14,407 nucleotides of DNA from Funneliformis mosseae (Eukaryota; Glomeromycota; Glomeromycetes; Glomerales; Glomeraceae). The stretch spans positions 1-14,407 of the forward strand of contig CAJVPP010002556.1 in the NCBI GenBank assembly GCA_910592005.1, written 5' to 3'. The stretch's first letter is position 1, and the number at the start of each line of letters is the position of its first letter. Of this stretch, positions 1-8,124 are shown one piece after another. A model generated the notes under the pieces. The model saw nothing but the letters and a program-made list of their open reading frames with translations. It had not been told where the DNA came from and did not search any database. The position numbers and the translations under genes are program-made.

Positions 1-62
1 AATAAACGGTCAATTAATATTTTATTTAAAGCTGATTAAGGTCTACATTTTGTACTAAGTAA

Positions 63-345
63 CTAGTATTTAGTTGTACTACTATTTGTCGCAATTACAG
101 CTTAAATTTGTTGCAGCATACTATTGACTAGATTTCAATAGTATGCTTCAGAATTTCTTGCCAAGTCTTTTTAACATATCAGTCAAATTAGATAGAGGTT
201 TTTTATAAGCTCAGATGCTTTTCTTAACTTCAGCCCAAAGATTCTCAATTAGATTAAGATCCGGACTTTGAGCTGGCCAAGATAATGTATGAGATTGTTT
301 TTCACTTGAAAAATCATTGCAGTAATTCTTTAGTTTTTACCATTT
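63..345 (-). pseudogene. Tc1-like transposase, C-terminal remnant
   Basis: Read on the minus strand, 279 down to 235 gives WPAQSPDLNLIENLW, the hallmark segment of Tc1/mariner DDE transposases that carries the third catalytic residue (the E of IEN). It continues as AEVKKSI, a TGA stop, AYKKPLSNLTDMLKRLGKKF, and after frameshifts ends AVIATNSSTTKY with a TAG stop at 63-65, matching the usual AxxGGxTKY tail of the family. Upstream, KTKELLQ then TGA then FF (near 310-340) fits the helix after the second Asp, with Trp turned into TGA. The first two catalytic Asp segments and the DNA-binding N-terminus are absent: only about 150 bases separate this piece from the terminal repeat at 498-527, where more than 700 would be expected. 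It is an internally deleted, frameshifted, inactive copy. The other end of the element lies left of the window or is lost. Confidence 0.93.
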
Positions 346-497
346 TTTTTAGATTTTCAGAGAAAAAAAATTTATTAAAAAAAAAATAAACTGTTATCCT
401 TTTTATTTTTATAATATAAATAAATAATTAAGTGTCATATAAATGCAATTTGTTATTGCGGTCATATGATTTTATTAGCATTAATTCACAATATGAA
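346..497. other. Non-coding interior of the deleted Tc1 element
   Basis: This holds A/T-rich sequence between the transposase remnant and the terminal repeat, including runs of A and T. No coding trace of the missing N-terminal and central transposase could be read on either strand, so the deletion is inferred to have removed it. Confidence 0.6.
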
Positions 498-529
498 GGG
501 TGTGCGAATACTTTTGTCCACCCTCTGTA
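498..529. repeat. Tc1-like terminal inverted repeat with TA
   Basis: The stretch ggtgtgcgaatacttttg followed by tccaccctctg and TA at 528-529 is the typical outer end of a Tc1-like element (inverse of TA-cag-gggtggacaaaagtattcgcacacc). It is the transposase-upstream end of the element whose coding remnant is at 63-345. TA is the standard target-site duplication. The partner repeat is not in the window. Confidence 0.9.
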
Positions 530-530
530 G

Positions 531-1290
531 ATTTTAAATAATTATAATAATGTAATTTAAAAGAATAAATTTTAATTAAAAATCTTTAAATAATAATAAA
601 AATATTATATAAATCTAGAGATAAAAGTTTATTAATATAAATTATTTATCTTTTAAAAATAAATTATTAATATAATATTAAAAAGATTTTAATTTATAAT
701 ATTATATATAAATATATTAAATTTTATATTTAAATTTTATTAAAATAATATTTAACATAATAATAATTTAAATATCTTATTAGATAAATATTAAAGTAAT
801 TAAAAAATTATCATATTTAGATAATTATTTATTAATTACTATAATTATTAGTATTTAACTTAATAAAAATATTTTTAAAATAATTTATTATTTTAAAGTA
901 TTAAATATAAAAATTAAAGATATATTTATATATTTAAAAAAAATATTATTATATAAAATTAATAAATATAATTCTAAATATTAAAAAAAAATTATTAGTT
1001 TATTTTTTTTTATATATAATTAACTTTTTTTAATATATATATAAAAATGTATTGAAATAATAAACAATTATATATTAAAGTATTTTATTAATTAATAACA
1101 TTTTTAAATTTATAAATTTATTATATTATATATCAAATTCTAATTAAATTTTATATGATTTAATTTTCTTTTAGATAAATAAATTTTAATCCTTTTAAGG
1201 AAAAAAAACCTATTTTTTTAAGTTAGTTTATAATTAAGCTTTTTCTTAAATTAAAAAGCAGTTTATTTAGTAATACTTTTATATAATTTT
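531..1290. other. Extremely A/T-rich spacer
   Basis: This is about 760 bases made almost entirely of A and T, with short homopolymers and dinucleotide runs. I see no ORF, no transposon motif and no ordered repeat. A short palindrome, ccttttaagg, lies near 1191-1200. Confidence 0.8.
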
Positions 1291-1320
1291 GTGCCGGAAG
1301 TCAAAAAATTGTGTATTTAT

Positions 1321-1330
1321 ATCACGTGAT
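1321..1330. promoter_or_regulatory. ATCACGTGAT palindrome (E-box type)
   Basis: This is a perfect 10-base palindrome centred on CACGTG, the core bound by bHLH factors such as Cbf1/Pho4 types in fungi. It lies 13 bases before the ATG of the small ORF at 1344, and a CCAAT-like ccaat sits directly at that ATG. The same 10-mer occurs at 2295-2304. Its role is inferred. Confidence 0.4.
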
Positions 1331-1343
1331 TAGTAATTGACCA

Positions 1344-1559
1344 ATGAAAAATGAGATATTAATCATTTTATTTTTGTATTGCTTTAAAATTATAATAATT
1401 CAAGCTGAAATTATGATTAATTACTATAATGCCGGCTCGAATTATAATAAATTTCAATCAATAATATATGTTTCAAATTCAGGACGATCATATGAAAATT
1501 ATCCAATTTTAAATGTCTATAACTTTTTATATAGAACTTATTTGAAAACTGACCAGTAG
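1344..1559 (+). CDS. Small ORF with signal-peptide-like start, unknown
   Basis: This is an ATG-to-TAG ORF of 71 codons; I do not recognise the product. Residues 5-19 are strongly hydrophobic (ILIILFLYCFKIIII) after a Lys near the start, followed by QAEI, which resembles a secretion signal with a possible cleavage after an Ala near residue 21. The remainder is rich in Tyr and Asn and has no Cys beyond the one in the hydrophobic segment, so it is not a typical disulfide-rich effector. It sits at the left edge of the less AT-rich island, just after an ATCACGTGAT palindrome, and an AATAAA-like aaaataaag follows about 15 bases after the stop. In DNA this AT-rich a 71-codon ORF can arise by chance, and hydrophobic residues are favoured by T-rich codons. 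It could also be one exon of a larger gene. Whether it is expressed is unknown. Confidence 0.25.
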   Translation: MKNEILIILFLYCFKIIIIQAEIMINYYNAGSNYNKFQSIIYVSNSGRSYENYPILNVYNFLYRTYLKTDQ

Positions 1560-1946
1560 CTTATCTCAAAAAATAAAGTTACCGGCTTTTTTTTCTCCTG
1601 AATTTTATTTTTTTAAAGAGTTGAAAGATTTTGAAATGTACATTTATATTGTTGAGTATAGACTTCCTGCACCATATAATAATTAAACAAATAAATAAAA
1701 TGATTTAAACCTTTATAATAATATTTATTATTTATCAACTTTTAAAATAAACACGGTAATATGATTTTTAAAAAGCTGTAATATTACATAATATACCTTA
1801 TTCTATAAAAGTAATGAAAATAAATCATTATAAACTATAACTTTAAATAAAAATAATATAAAAAAAATAGTTATAAACTTAAAATAGATAATATATTTTT
1901 TACCATCATATAGGCGATCAAAATATTTATTGTTTATTGAAATTTA
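1560..1946. other. Spacer without recognised features
   Basis: This is A/T-rich sequence with no conserved coding motif on either strand. Confidence 0.55.
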
Positions 1947-1970
1947 TTTTTTTTTTTTTTTTTTTTTTTT
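1947..1970. repeat. 24-base poly-T tract
   Basis: There are 24 consecutive T residues, the longest homopolymer noticed in the window. It could be a simple slippage tract, or the poly-A end of a retroposed copy lying to its right on the minus strand. No flanking target duplication was evident. Confidence 0.6.
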
Positions 1971-2266
1971 ACAATTGTAAAATTATAGTAATTTATATAA
2001 TTTATATTTTACACGGGGTGAACGTTAGTTATGTGTCTTCAAAAAACTTATTATTGAGAGTATAACTTGGGAAACGCGGGGTTTCAATGAAGATAGTTTC
2101 GTTTTTACTAATAGATGTTATTATGTTTCACAAAATATACAATTAGAAAATCTAGATAAGCTAGATCTTGTAATTGTAATCCTTAATCCTTAAAGAAATA
2201 GTAAATTAAATTTTTTTCGAGAATCATAAACTGTTATTGGTGCATGCATTTTTATTTCTTTGTGAA

Positions 2267-2280
2267 CACTAGGCCTAGTG
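2267..2280. repeat. 14-bp perfect palindrome
   Basis: CACTAGGCCTAGTG reads the same on both strands. It is unusually GC-rich for the window and sits 14 bases before the ATCACGTGAT palindrome. A protein-binding site is possible but unproven. Confidence 0.5.
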
Positions 2281-2294
2281 AACATCAACTCATG

Positions 2295-2304
2295 ATCACG
2301 TGAT
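2295..2304. promoter_or_regulatory. ATCACGTGAT palindrome, second copy
   Basis: This is identical to the site at 1321-1330. The core CACGTG is a classic bHLH target. Confidence 0.4.
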
Positions 2305-3059
2305 TATTATTATTGCAATTTATAAAGTAGGATATCGTTATGTTGTTCAATCAAAATGAAATTTCTTAAAATACCCCGTAAAGTTCAAACATTCAACATG
2401 AGATGAATTGTTATATATAAAAACTTTAATTTATTCTTATATTTACTAAATCGTGTAAAATGTTATGATAGAGTCATGTGATATATTACATAATAAAATA
2501 AAAAAATGGAGAAAATTCTTAATTAATAGAAAAAATTTATCTATTATTAAATTATTTACAATTGTGTAAGGAAAAGGGAAATAATTAATTATCTAAAAAG
2601 TAATGGATATTTTGATTTTTAATTATATATAATGTTAATTCCCTTCATAAGTGTGAACATAGAATTTGAGGAGTTTTTCCGTACAGTCTCCATCCAGCAA
2701 ACCAATATATTCTCTTGCTTTTAAATTTTTCAGAGAAAAATTCTTAAATCAAAATTTGATTATCATGAAAAGGCAACAAAACAATGTAATTCGTGAAAAA
2801 AAAACCCGATTCCGTCACGTAACAAATTATGCCTGTCTTTGAATTAAGAATTTAAAAAATATTGAGATTTGGTAAATGGATTTTCCGTTAAAACCCAGAA
2901 AAAATTCGTATCCATTGGATTTAATATAAACTGATTCTTGGTATTTGACATAAAATCTTATAGTGAATGAATTGTACTACCAAAATATTTGATTTGTTTT
3001 CATAATGTTTATGAAATGAAAATGATTGTAATTTTTATTATTTTTAAAGAATGAATGTG

Positions 3060-3135
3060 TTGGGTAGTCAATTCCATAATCTTAGAATGTCGCTATTGTC
3101 GACACGAGCGGTTTTTCTCGGGTTTATATAAAAAA
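3060..3135. promoter_or_regulatory. GC-richer hairpin followed by TATA-like sequence
   Basis: Around 3090-3122 the sequence tgtcgaca (perfect palindrome) is followed by a cgag/ctcg inverted repeat with a T-rich loop, and then by tttatataaaa. It is one of the most GC-rich spots in the window. A TATA box behind a GC-rich element would fit a core promoter on the plus strand, but no convincing coding region follows: the nearby ATGs run to stops within a few codons. It could serve a non-coding transcript or be incidental. Confidence 0.25.
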
Positions 3136-4560
3136 TTAAATATTAAATATTTTACATAGTTTAATTTATGTGCTTTTAAAGTAATTTTGACTCAGGTAAA
3201 TATTGATTCATTGAAGATAGATAAGATGCAAGTGTAAATATATTTAAACTTCCAAATATATTTATTTTTTTTTGTGAGAGTATTTTTGCAAATTATCATG
3301 AGATTGTTTCTTTGTCATGATGGGCTGGAACTTCTTGTAAATCATTGCCTTGAATTTTAGAAACAAAGAACTTTTTAATCGTAAATAAGAAAGTAAATTA
3401 GGGAGTTAAATTTGAAATTATTAATAAAATAAAAGAATTCAAAAAAGGGCATATTGATTATATTATCAACGTTAGGACCAATTGAATAAATACAAATAAA
3501 ATTTGTTTCTCCGATGTATTTTTTTTTTTTTTCAATGATATGCAAAGTAGGCATCAATGAATTCCTAATTCTTTCTTTTTAATTACTTCCTTTACTTCTA
3601 AAATTTTACCAACTTGCTCTATATATCGAAACGAAGGGTTTTCTTTGTTAAAAAAAAATATAAAAAGTAAGTCATAATTGTAATAGATTCGTTATAATTA
3701 AACAAGATGGGTTCACGACATATAAACAAATTATTGTAGGCCAAAAATGGTCGATGTACTGTTTTTGATCCCCATTTAATCCATTTAATTATATAAAAAT
3801 ACATTTTGTACGATGCCACGTGCAAATATAAGCGCAGTAAAATACTCTATTTTGTTTTTTAATAATAATAATTCCTATTAAATTAACAAATATTAAAAGT
3901 TCACAATAAAGGATTCATTAAACGGTTCGTAATTGAAGTTTATTTCTGTACTCTAATAAACATATAATTATTTAAATTATCAAAATTTCGAGGAGATGGT
4001 TTTCGAAACTGTAGTTGAGGATCTAGTCGATGAATGTGTGATGTAGATCGGTAAAAAAACTTTTTAATTGCTATTAAACAATCTGATTGGTCTATAAATA
4101 AACTTTTGTGACCCCAAAATTATTAAAATTATTGTAGGCTTTATTTGGGTTATCATTTCATTGATGCACTGGTTTGTTTTTTTTTTCTGTGGGTAAAATG
4201 CATAAAGAATTGGTAGTCCATTGACGAGAACATTTTATCCCGATGTTGTATAATCTCAGACATTTAAGGTATTGTGCTTTTAAACTTTTTTTCTTGAATT
4301 TTTATCCTTAAATGCATCGGAAAGTTTTAATCTGTATTATAATTAGATTTTAATACCTTTATAATCATAAATAATTTCATTATATAGTAAAAAACGCTCG
4401 TAATACAGAACATTGCTGATCATTATATGTCACATGATCATTTCACATGATCTAGTCTTGTCAGAATTTTTGGTCAACTAAAAACTTACTTTTTAACCGA
4501 AATTTAAATACTATTGCTATTTCTAATGAGTTAATGGTTAATATAAATCGAAGATCATAT
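3136..4560. other. Less AT-rich intergenic island, right half
   Basis: This is moderately AT-rich unique-looking sequence. It holds CACGTG at 3817-3822 and two TCACATGATC copies at 4430-4439 and 4443-4452. Minus-strand open frames of 60 and 68 codons (3375-3557, 3619-3825) show no motif, no helix pattern typical of a domain and no family resemblance, so I do not call them genes. A short plus-strand reading from ATG at about 3995 (MVFETVVEDLVDECVM, then stop) is also unsupported. Confidence 0.5.
4430..4452. promoter_or_regulatory. Tandem TCACATGATC motifs
   Basis: There are two exact copies of TCACATGATC with starts 13 bases apart. Each differs from the ATCACGTGAT site by one transition within CACGTG (to CACATG), as expected from CpG decay of an E-box or from a variant bHLH site. 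Confidence 0.35.
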
Positions 4561-5491
4561 ATTATTTACAGTAACTAATAATTTTTTTTAATAATAAAAT
4601 ATTATTTTTTATTTACTTTTTATATATACAATATTTTAAATCTTTTATATTTATTATAGCATTTTCTAACTTATTAACATTCTAGAAATTAAATAATAGC
4701 TTTATAAAATAGAACGATTTTAAAAAATTAGGTAAAAGGTTTCAAATATTTGTTTGCAAATAAATAAATTCCAATATTCAAAATTATATAATTAATATTT
4801 GAATATTTGAAAATCATCAATTATCAAAAATTATTTCAAAAGTCAAAATCAATTTCAAATAAATTAATAACCAAAATCAAAAAAATAAAAATTATAATTA
4901 AAATTAAATTAAAAAATAAATAAAAATAAATATTTATCCAATCAAAAATAAATATAAATAAAAACAAATCAAATAAAATAAAATTGATATAATTGATATT
5001 TAATTTTCTAAATGATTTTTAATTTTTGAAATTTTAATATTTTAAATATTTGAAATGATATTTTAATTTTAAATAAAAATTCTATATAGTATTTATTTAC
5101 ATTAAATATAATAATAAAAGTTTTAATTTAACATTTATTTTAAATTTTAGTAATAATCTTTTATCATGTAATAAATAATTAATCAATAAAAATTTAAGTT
5201 TTTATGTAATTAAATTAGGATAATATAATACAATAAATTTTTTAAATTTTTTAAAAAATATTAATCAAATAAAAAGAGATTAAAGAATATTAAAAAAGAA
5301 TTCTATAAAGAAACTTTTAAAAAATCTGAAAATATAATCTAAAAGCTAAGTATTATATTATTTCTTTATTATAATGCTATTATCTTATTAATCTTCTATT
5401 TTCTTTTAATATTTTTAAATATTAGCAATGTAAATTTATATTTATTAATAATCCATTTGGCAATCTTACCTTCTAATTCTTTATTATATAT
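4561..5491. other. A/T low-complexity block with A-rich strand skew
   Basis: This is nearly pure A/T. Between about 4800 and 4990 the plus strand is strongly A-rich with few T and scattered C (repeated words like aaaatcaa, aaataaat), then changes to T-rich from about 5000. Short words such as atatttgaa and attgatat recur. No coding trace was seen. Confidence 0.6.
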
Positions 5492-5493
5492 TA

Positions 5494-5659
5494 TAATCAA
5501 CTCTTGTTATAGCGAACTCTATGTCTTAGACCTCAACTTCACTATATAGTGAAGATTTTAAGAGATTTGATTGGCTAATTCATTATAACAAGAATATTTT
5601 TATTATATTTGTTCAAAAAATTTGTTATATCAAGAGTTTACTATATCAAGAGTTAACTG
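5494..5659. mobile_element. 166-bp MITE with pogo/Tigger-type ends
   Basis: The element is flanked by TA at 5492-5493 and 5660-5661. The left end (tcaactcttgttatagcgaac from 5497) and the inverse of the right end (agttaactcttgatatagtaa) match at 23 of 29 positions when the TA and first bases are included, and five of the six mismatches are C/T or G/A transitions. The CAGT-caactcttgttata type of end is the one also present at the 5' end of the pogo-like element at 9218. Inside lies a perfect 18-bp palindrome (5537-5554) and a direct repeat of tatatcaagagtt near the right end. There is no coding capacity. It is probably a non-autonomous derivative mobilised by a pogo-family transposase. Confidence 0.8.
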
Positions 5660-5661
5660 TA

Positions 5662-6130
5662 TATCTTTATAATTTATATATAAATATATTAAAAGTTATT
5701 ATAAAAATACTATTATAAATTTTGAAAATATTTTTTAATAGGTTACATAATTATAATTATATAATTCTCTAATTTCATATTTCACAAAACCTTAATATTA
5801 CTCTATAAAATTACATTTAAAATAAAATTTAGATACTATTTAAATATATTTTAATCTAATAATAATTCTTCTAATACTAATTATTACTTAAAAAATTAGT
5901 TTATAATATTTTTTATTATATATTTTTTATAATATATTATATATATATTAAATTAATCCTTTTTTTAAACTAAAAAAAGCTAAAAATTGGATTTCTTAAG
6001 CATTTTTTTAATTTCCTTTAATTTTCTATTTAATGATTATTTAAAAATATTATAGACTCTATATATTTACCTTCATATTCATTATACTACCTATTATATA
6101 TTATAAATTATTTTTTTCTAAATTAAAAAT
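5662..6130. other. A/T-rich spacer
   Basis: This is low-complexity A/T sequence. No transposase motif or ordered repeat was recognised before the minisatellite begins at 6131. Confidence 0.6.
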
Positions 6131-6515
6131 TCATTTTTGAAATAATTTTCTTGAAGGAATTCGTTTTCAAAACATTTTCTTAAAGGATTTCATTTTCAGA
6201 ATGTTTTCCTTGAAGGATTTCATTTCTGAAAGTTTTTTTTGAAGAATTTTATTTCTAAAATATTTTCTTGAAGAATTTTATTTCTGAAATGTTTTCCTTA
6301 AAGGATTTCATTTTTGAAACATTTTCCTTGAAGAATTTTATTTTCAGAATATTTTTCTTAAAGGATTTCATTTTTAAAATATTTTTCTTGAAGGATTTCA
6401 TTTCTGAAATGATTTCCTTAAAGAATTTCATTTCAGAATGATTTCCTTGAAGAATTTTATTTCTGGAAGAATTTCCTTGAAGGAATCATTTCTATGATAT
6501 TTTCTTTGAAGAAAT
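6131..6515. repeat. Minisatellite, about 13 units of about 30 bp
   Basis: About 13 head-to-tail copies of a unit close to tcatttctgaaatg + ttttccttgaaggatt. Individual units measured 28, 29, 30 or 31 bases. Each contains two small inverted pairs: ttcctt-gaagga and atttct-gaaat. Because unit lengths vary by one or two bases, no reading frame is maintained, so it is not a coding repeat even though a single unit can be read open. Differences among units are mostly C/T, G/A and T-run length changes. Confidence 0.92.
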
Positions 6516-6735
6516 TGTATTTGAAATCAAAATTTTTTATAAAAATCACTTTAAAAGTTAATTCCTTTAAAGAAATTTGGTCTCAATTGCGTATTTCTTC
6601 AAAAAAATGCCACTAGATACATTTTTCTTTAAAGGAAATATCACTAGAGCCATTTTTATTTAAGTAAATGTCATCAGAGCATCTTTTCTTTAAAGAAAAA
6701 CCTCTTTTAGATTTATTTACTTCAAAGAAGAAAAT
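6516..6735. repeat. Diverged continuation of the ~30-bp array
   Basis: The core ttctttaaaggaa recurs at roughly 30-31 base intervals (near 6550, 6592, 6625, 6656, 6686 and 6718), but the other half of the unit is now of the atgccactagagccat type instead of tttcatttctgaaatg. This looks like a related sub-array sharing the palindromic core and the period, with a different spacer half. Confidence 0.65.
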
Positions 6736-6920
6736 GCAAGCCAATGAGCTAAACTGCAACATAAGCTAAACTATGATATAAGCTAGCTTATCTAGCTGAG
6801 ATCATCTAAAATTATTATATAATTACCCCTTAAATTTTTCAGAAATATAATGTAATATAATACATAATCACCAGTAAATTATAAGTATCAATTATAAATG
6901 AGAGATGAAACCCTTAATAA
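6736..6920. other. Spacer with gctaaact/ctagct words
   Basis: This includes a doubled gctaaact (about 6749 and 6765) and a perfect palindrome taagctagctta near 6779-6790. No coding trace was seen. Confidence 0.5.
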
Positions 6921-7044
6921 CAGTCGAAACTTAAATGAAATTATATTAAAATCATAATAAGGGATATGACGAAATCCATTCGATATAACGAAAGTCAAAC
7001 TGTCAAAACTATATTAAAAATATAGAAAAGGGTATGACGAAATT
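6921..7044. repeat. Degenerate direct repeat left of the Tc1 element
   Basis: cagtcgaaact at 6921-6931 and ctgtcaaaact at 7000-7010 each lead, after an A/T stretch, to agggatatgacgaaat (ends 6975) and agggtatgacgaaat (ends 7043). Two diverged copies of a 70-80 base unit lie directly before the Tc1/mariner pseudogene at 7105. Position and the cagt start suggest terminal or subterminal transposon sequence, but no matching inverted copy was found on the other side. Confidence 0.5.
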
Positions 7045-7104
7045 ATTTTGAGGAGGTTTCAGCAGGCATCTATAGTGTCAATAATACAAAAAAAATTTAG
7101 ATGA

Positions 7105-8072
7105 TCATCAAACTTTTGCTTAAAAATAAAGCTTTCTTTAGAAAAATGATAGTTTTAGATTTATTACTAAATAAGTATATTGTAGTAAGTCTATAGCTAT
7201 TTATTAAGTTAAAAGATATTATGAAAATTGAGACCTAAGTACTTCAAAAAGATCAATATGACCTTATGTAATTATTACAAAATAAGATGACAAGATTGTA
7301 AAGATAGCAGAAAAAAATATAATATAATAGCCATTCAAATACAAGAAAAAATGAAAGAAAGAGGTGTTAGGCTTAGTGTAGAAATAGTAAGGTGATATCT
7401 TTGTAAGTCTAAAGGAAAGTTTAGTAATAAAATTTCTAAACCTTTGCTTAAAGAAAACCATCAAAAGAAAAGGTTGCAATAGGCAAAAAACATAAAAATT
7501 TTAATTGAAATCAAGTTGTTTTTACAGATGAGAATACATTTCAATTATATATATTAAAAAAAAGGTTTAGCAGTTTTCTAGTAGAAAAAAAGTGTTTCAT
7601 TTTATTAAGCATCTACTAAAAGTTTATATTTAGGATGTTTTATTTGCTTTTGAATTTGATAAGTGATTTTGCTTTTAAAGAAACCTTAATACTGAATTTA
7701 TGTGTACTATTTATGAGTAGGGTCTTATAACTTTCACCTTTAAACTTTTTAGAGAAGGTAACATAAATTGGATCTTATAAGAAAATAATAATCTAAAGCA
7801 TCAATCAAAAATCGTAAAAAAATAGAAGGAAGAAAATAGCATTGAGATACTTTCTTAGTCATCAATATCTCTAGATCAAACCTTATAGAAAATGTTTGAA
7901 GGTTAATAAAAATTAATATACAAAAAAAAATTCGATCAATTAGAGGTTAAAGGGAGAATTTACAAAAAAATAAAACTAATTATTACCTGTACTTATTGTA
8001 AATTTAGTAGCTAGTATGAAAAGGTGTATAGCTATACTTATAGAGTCAGATAGTGACTACACAATATATTAA
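7105..8072 (+). pseudogene. Tc1/mariner-type transposase, dead nearly full copy
   Basis: On the plus strand, despite stops and frameshifts, the family can be followed end to end. The piece ERGVRLSVEIVR, TGA, YLCKSKGKFSNKISKPLL (7355-7450) is the second DNA-binding helix-turn-helix and linker. ENHQKKRLQ, TAG, then after a frameshift KNFN, TGA, NQVVFTDENTF contains the first catalytic Asp (7527-7529, intact). CTIYE, TAG, GLITFTFKLFREGNINWIL, TAA, ENNNLKH replaces the usual QxDNDPKH, so the second catalytic Asp is Asn (7784-7786). Next come the IEILS, TAG segment and, in another frame, IENV, TGA, RLIK with the third catalytic Glu (7888-7890). It ends VNLVASMKRCIAILIESDSDYTIY with TAA at 8070-8072. 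The first helix-turn-helix (7105-7330) is only weakly legible. At least five of the six lost Trp codons are TAG or TGA; one Trp codon (7769-7771) survives. It is inactive. Confidence 0.92.
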
Positions 8073-8124
8073 TTTTAGTTAGTTGATTATGTATTTTTTA
8101 AATAAAAAAATTTTTTTGAATTTA

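Larger units (their letters stand above)
1975..3050. other. Less AT-rich intergenic island, left half
   Basis: Base composition is visibly more balanced than in the flanks, and the sequence looks unique rather than repetitive. It holds a perfect palindrome CACTAGGCCTAGTG (2267-2280), ATCACGTGAT (2295-2304), TCATGTGAT (2474-2482) and a small GAAAC/GTTTC hairpin near 2071-2085. The longest start-to-stop reading noticed here is an 18-codon basic peptide from 2765. No conserved protein, tRNA or rRNA is recognisable. It may hold regulatory sequence, a non-coding transcript or small exons of an unrecognised gene. Confidence 0.5.

Noticed and set aside
1947..1970. Retroposon poly-A tail
   Set aside because: No SINE or LINE body and no flanking target duplication could be recognised, so it is kept only as a homopolymer tract.
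3375..3557. Minus-strand 60-codon open frame
   Set aside because: It has no motif, no family resemblance, and composition typical of chance frames; the island has no other support for a gene here.
3619..3825. Minus-strand 68-codon open frame
   Set aside because: The peptide has no recognisable domain and no clear start context. It crosses a CACGTG site, which suggests regulatory rather than coding sequence.
3995..4045. Short reading MVFETVVEDLVDECVM resembling the start of a Vps13-like protein
   Set aside because: Only the first few residues resemble it, a stop follows at codon 17, no splice donor is evident and no downstream exon was found.
6131..6515. Minisatellite as a coding 10-residue repeat
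   Set aside because: Single units can be read open, but unit lengths of 28, 29 and 31 bases break the frame repeatedly, and stops occur in all frames.
6131..6735. CRISPR-like array
   Set aside because: Units are contiguous and diverged, without identical repeats separated by unique spacers, and the window is eukaryotic in character.
7264..7479. Minus-strand 71-codon open frame
   Set aside because: It is antisense to the Tc1/mariner pseudogene, whose plus-strand reading matches the family clearly.
7105..8072. Alternative genetic code with TGA or TAG read as Trp
   Set aside because: Both TAG and TGA occur at Trp positions, TGG is also present, frameshifts are frequent and catalytic residues are lost. 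Decay explains all of this without recoding.
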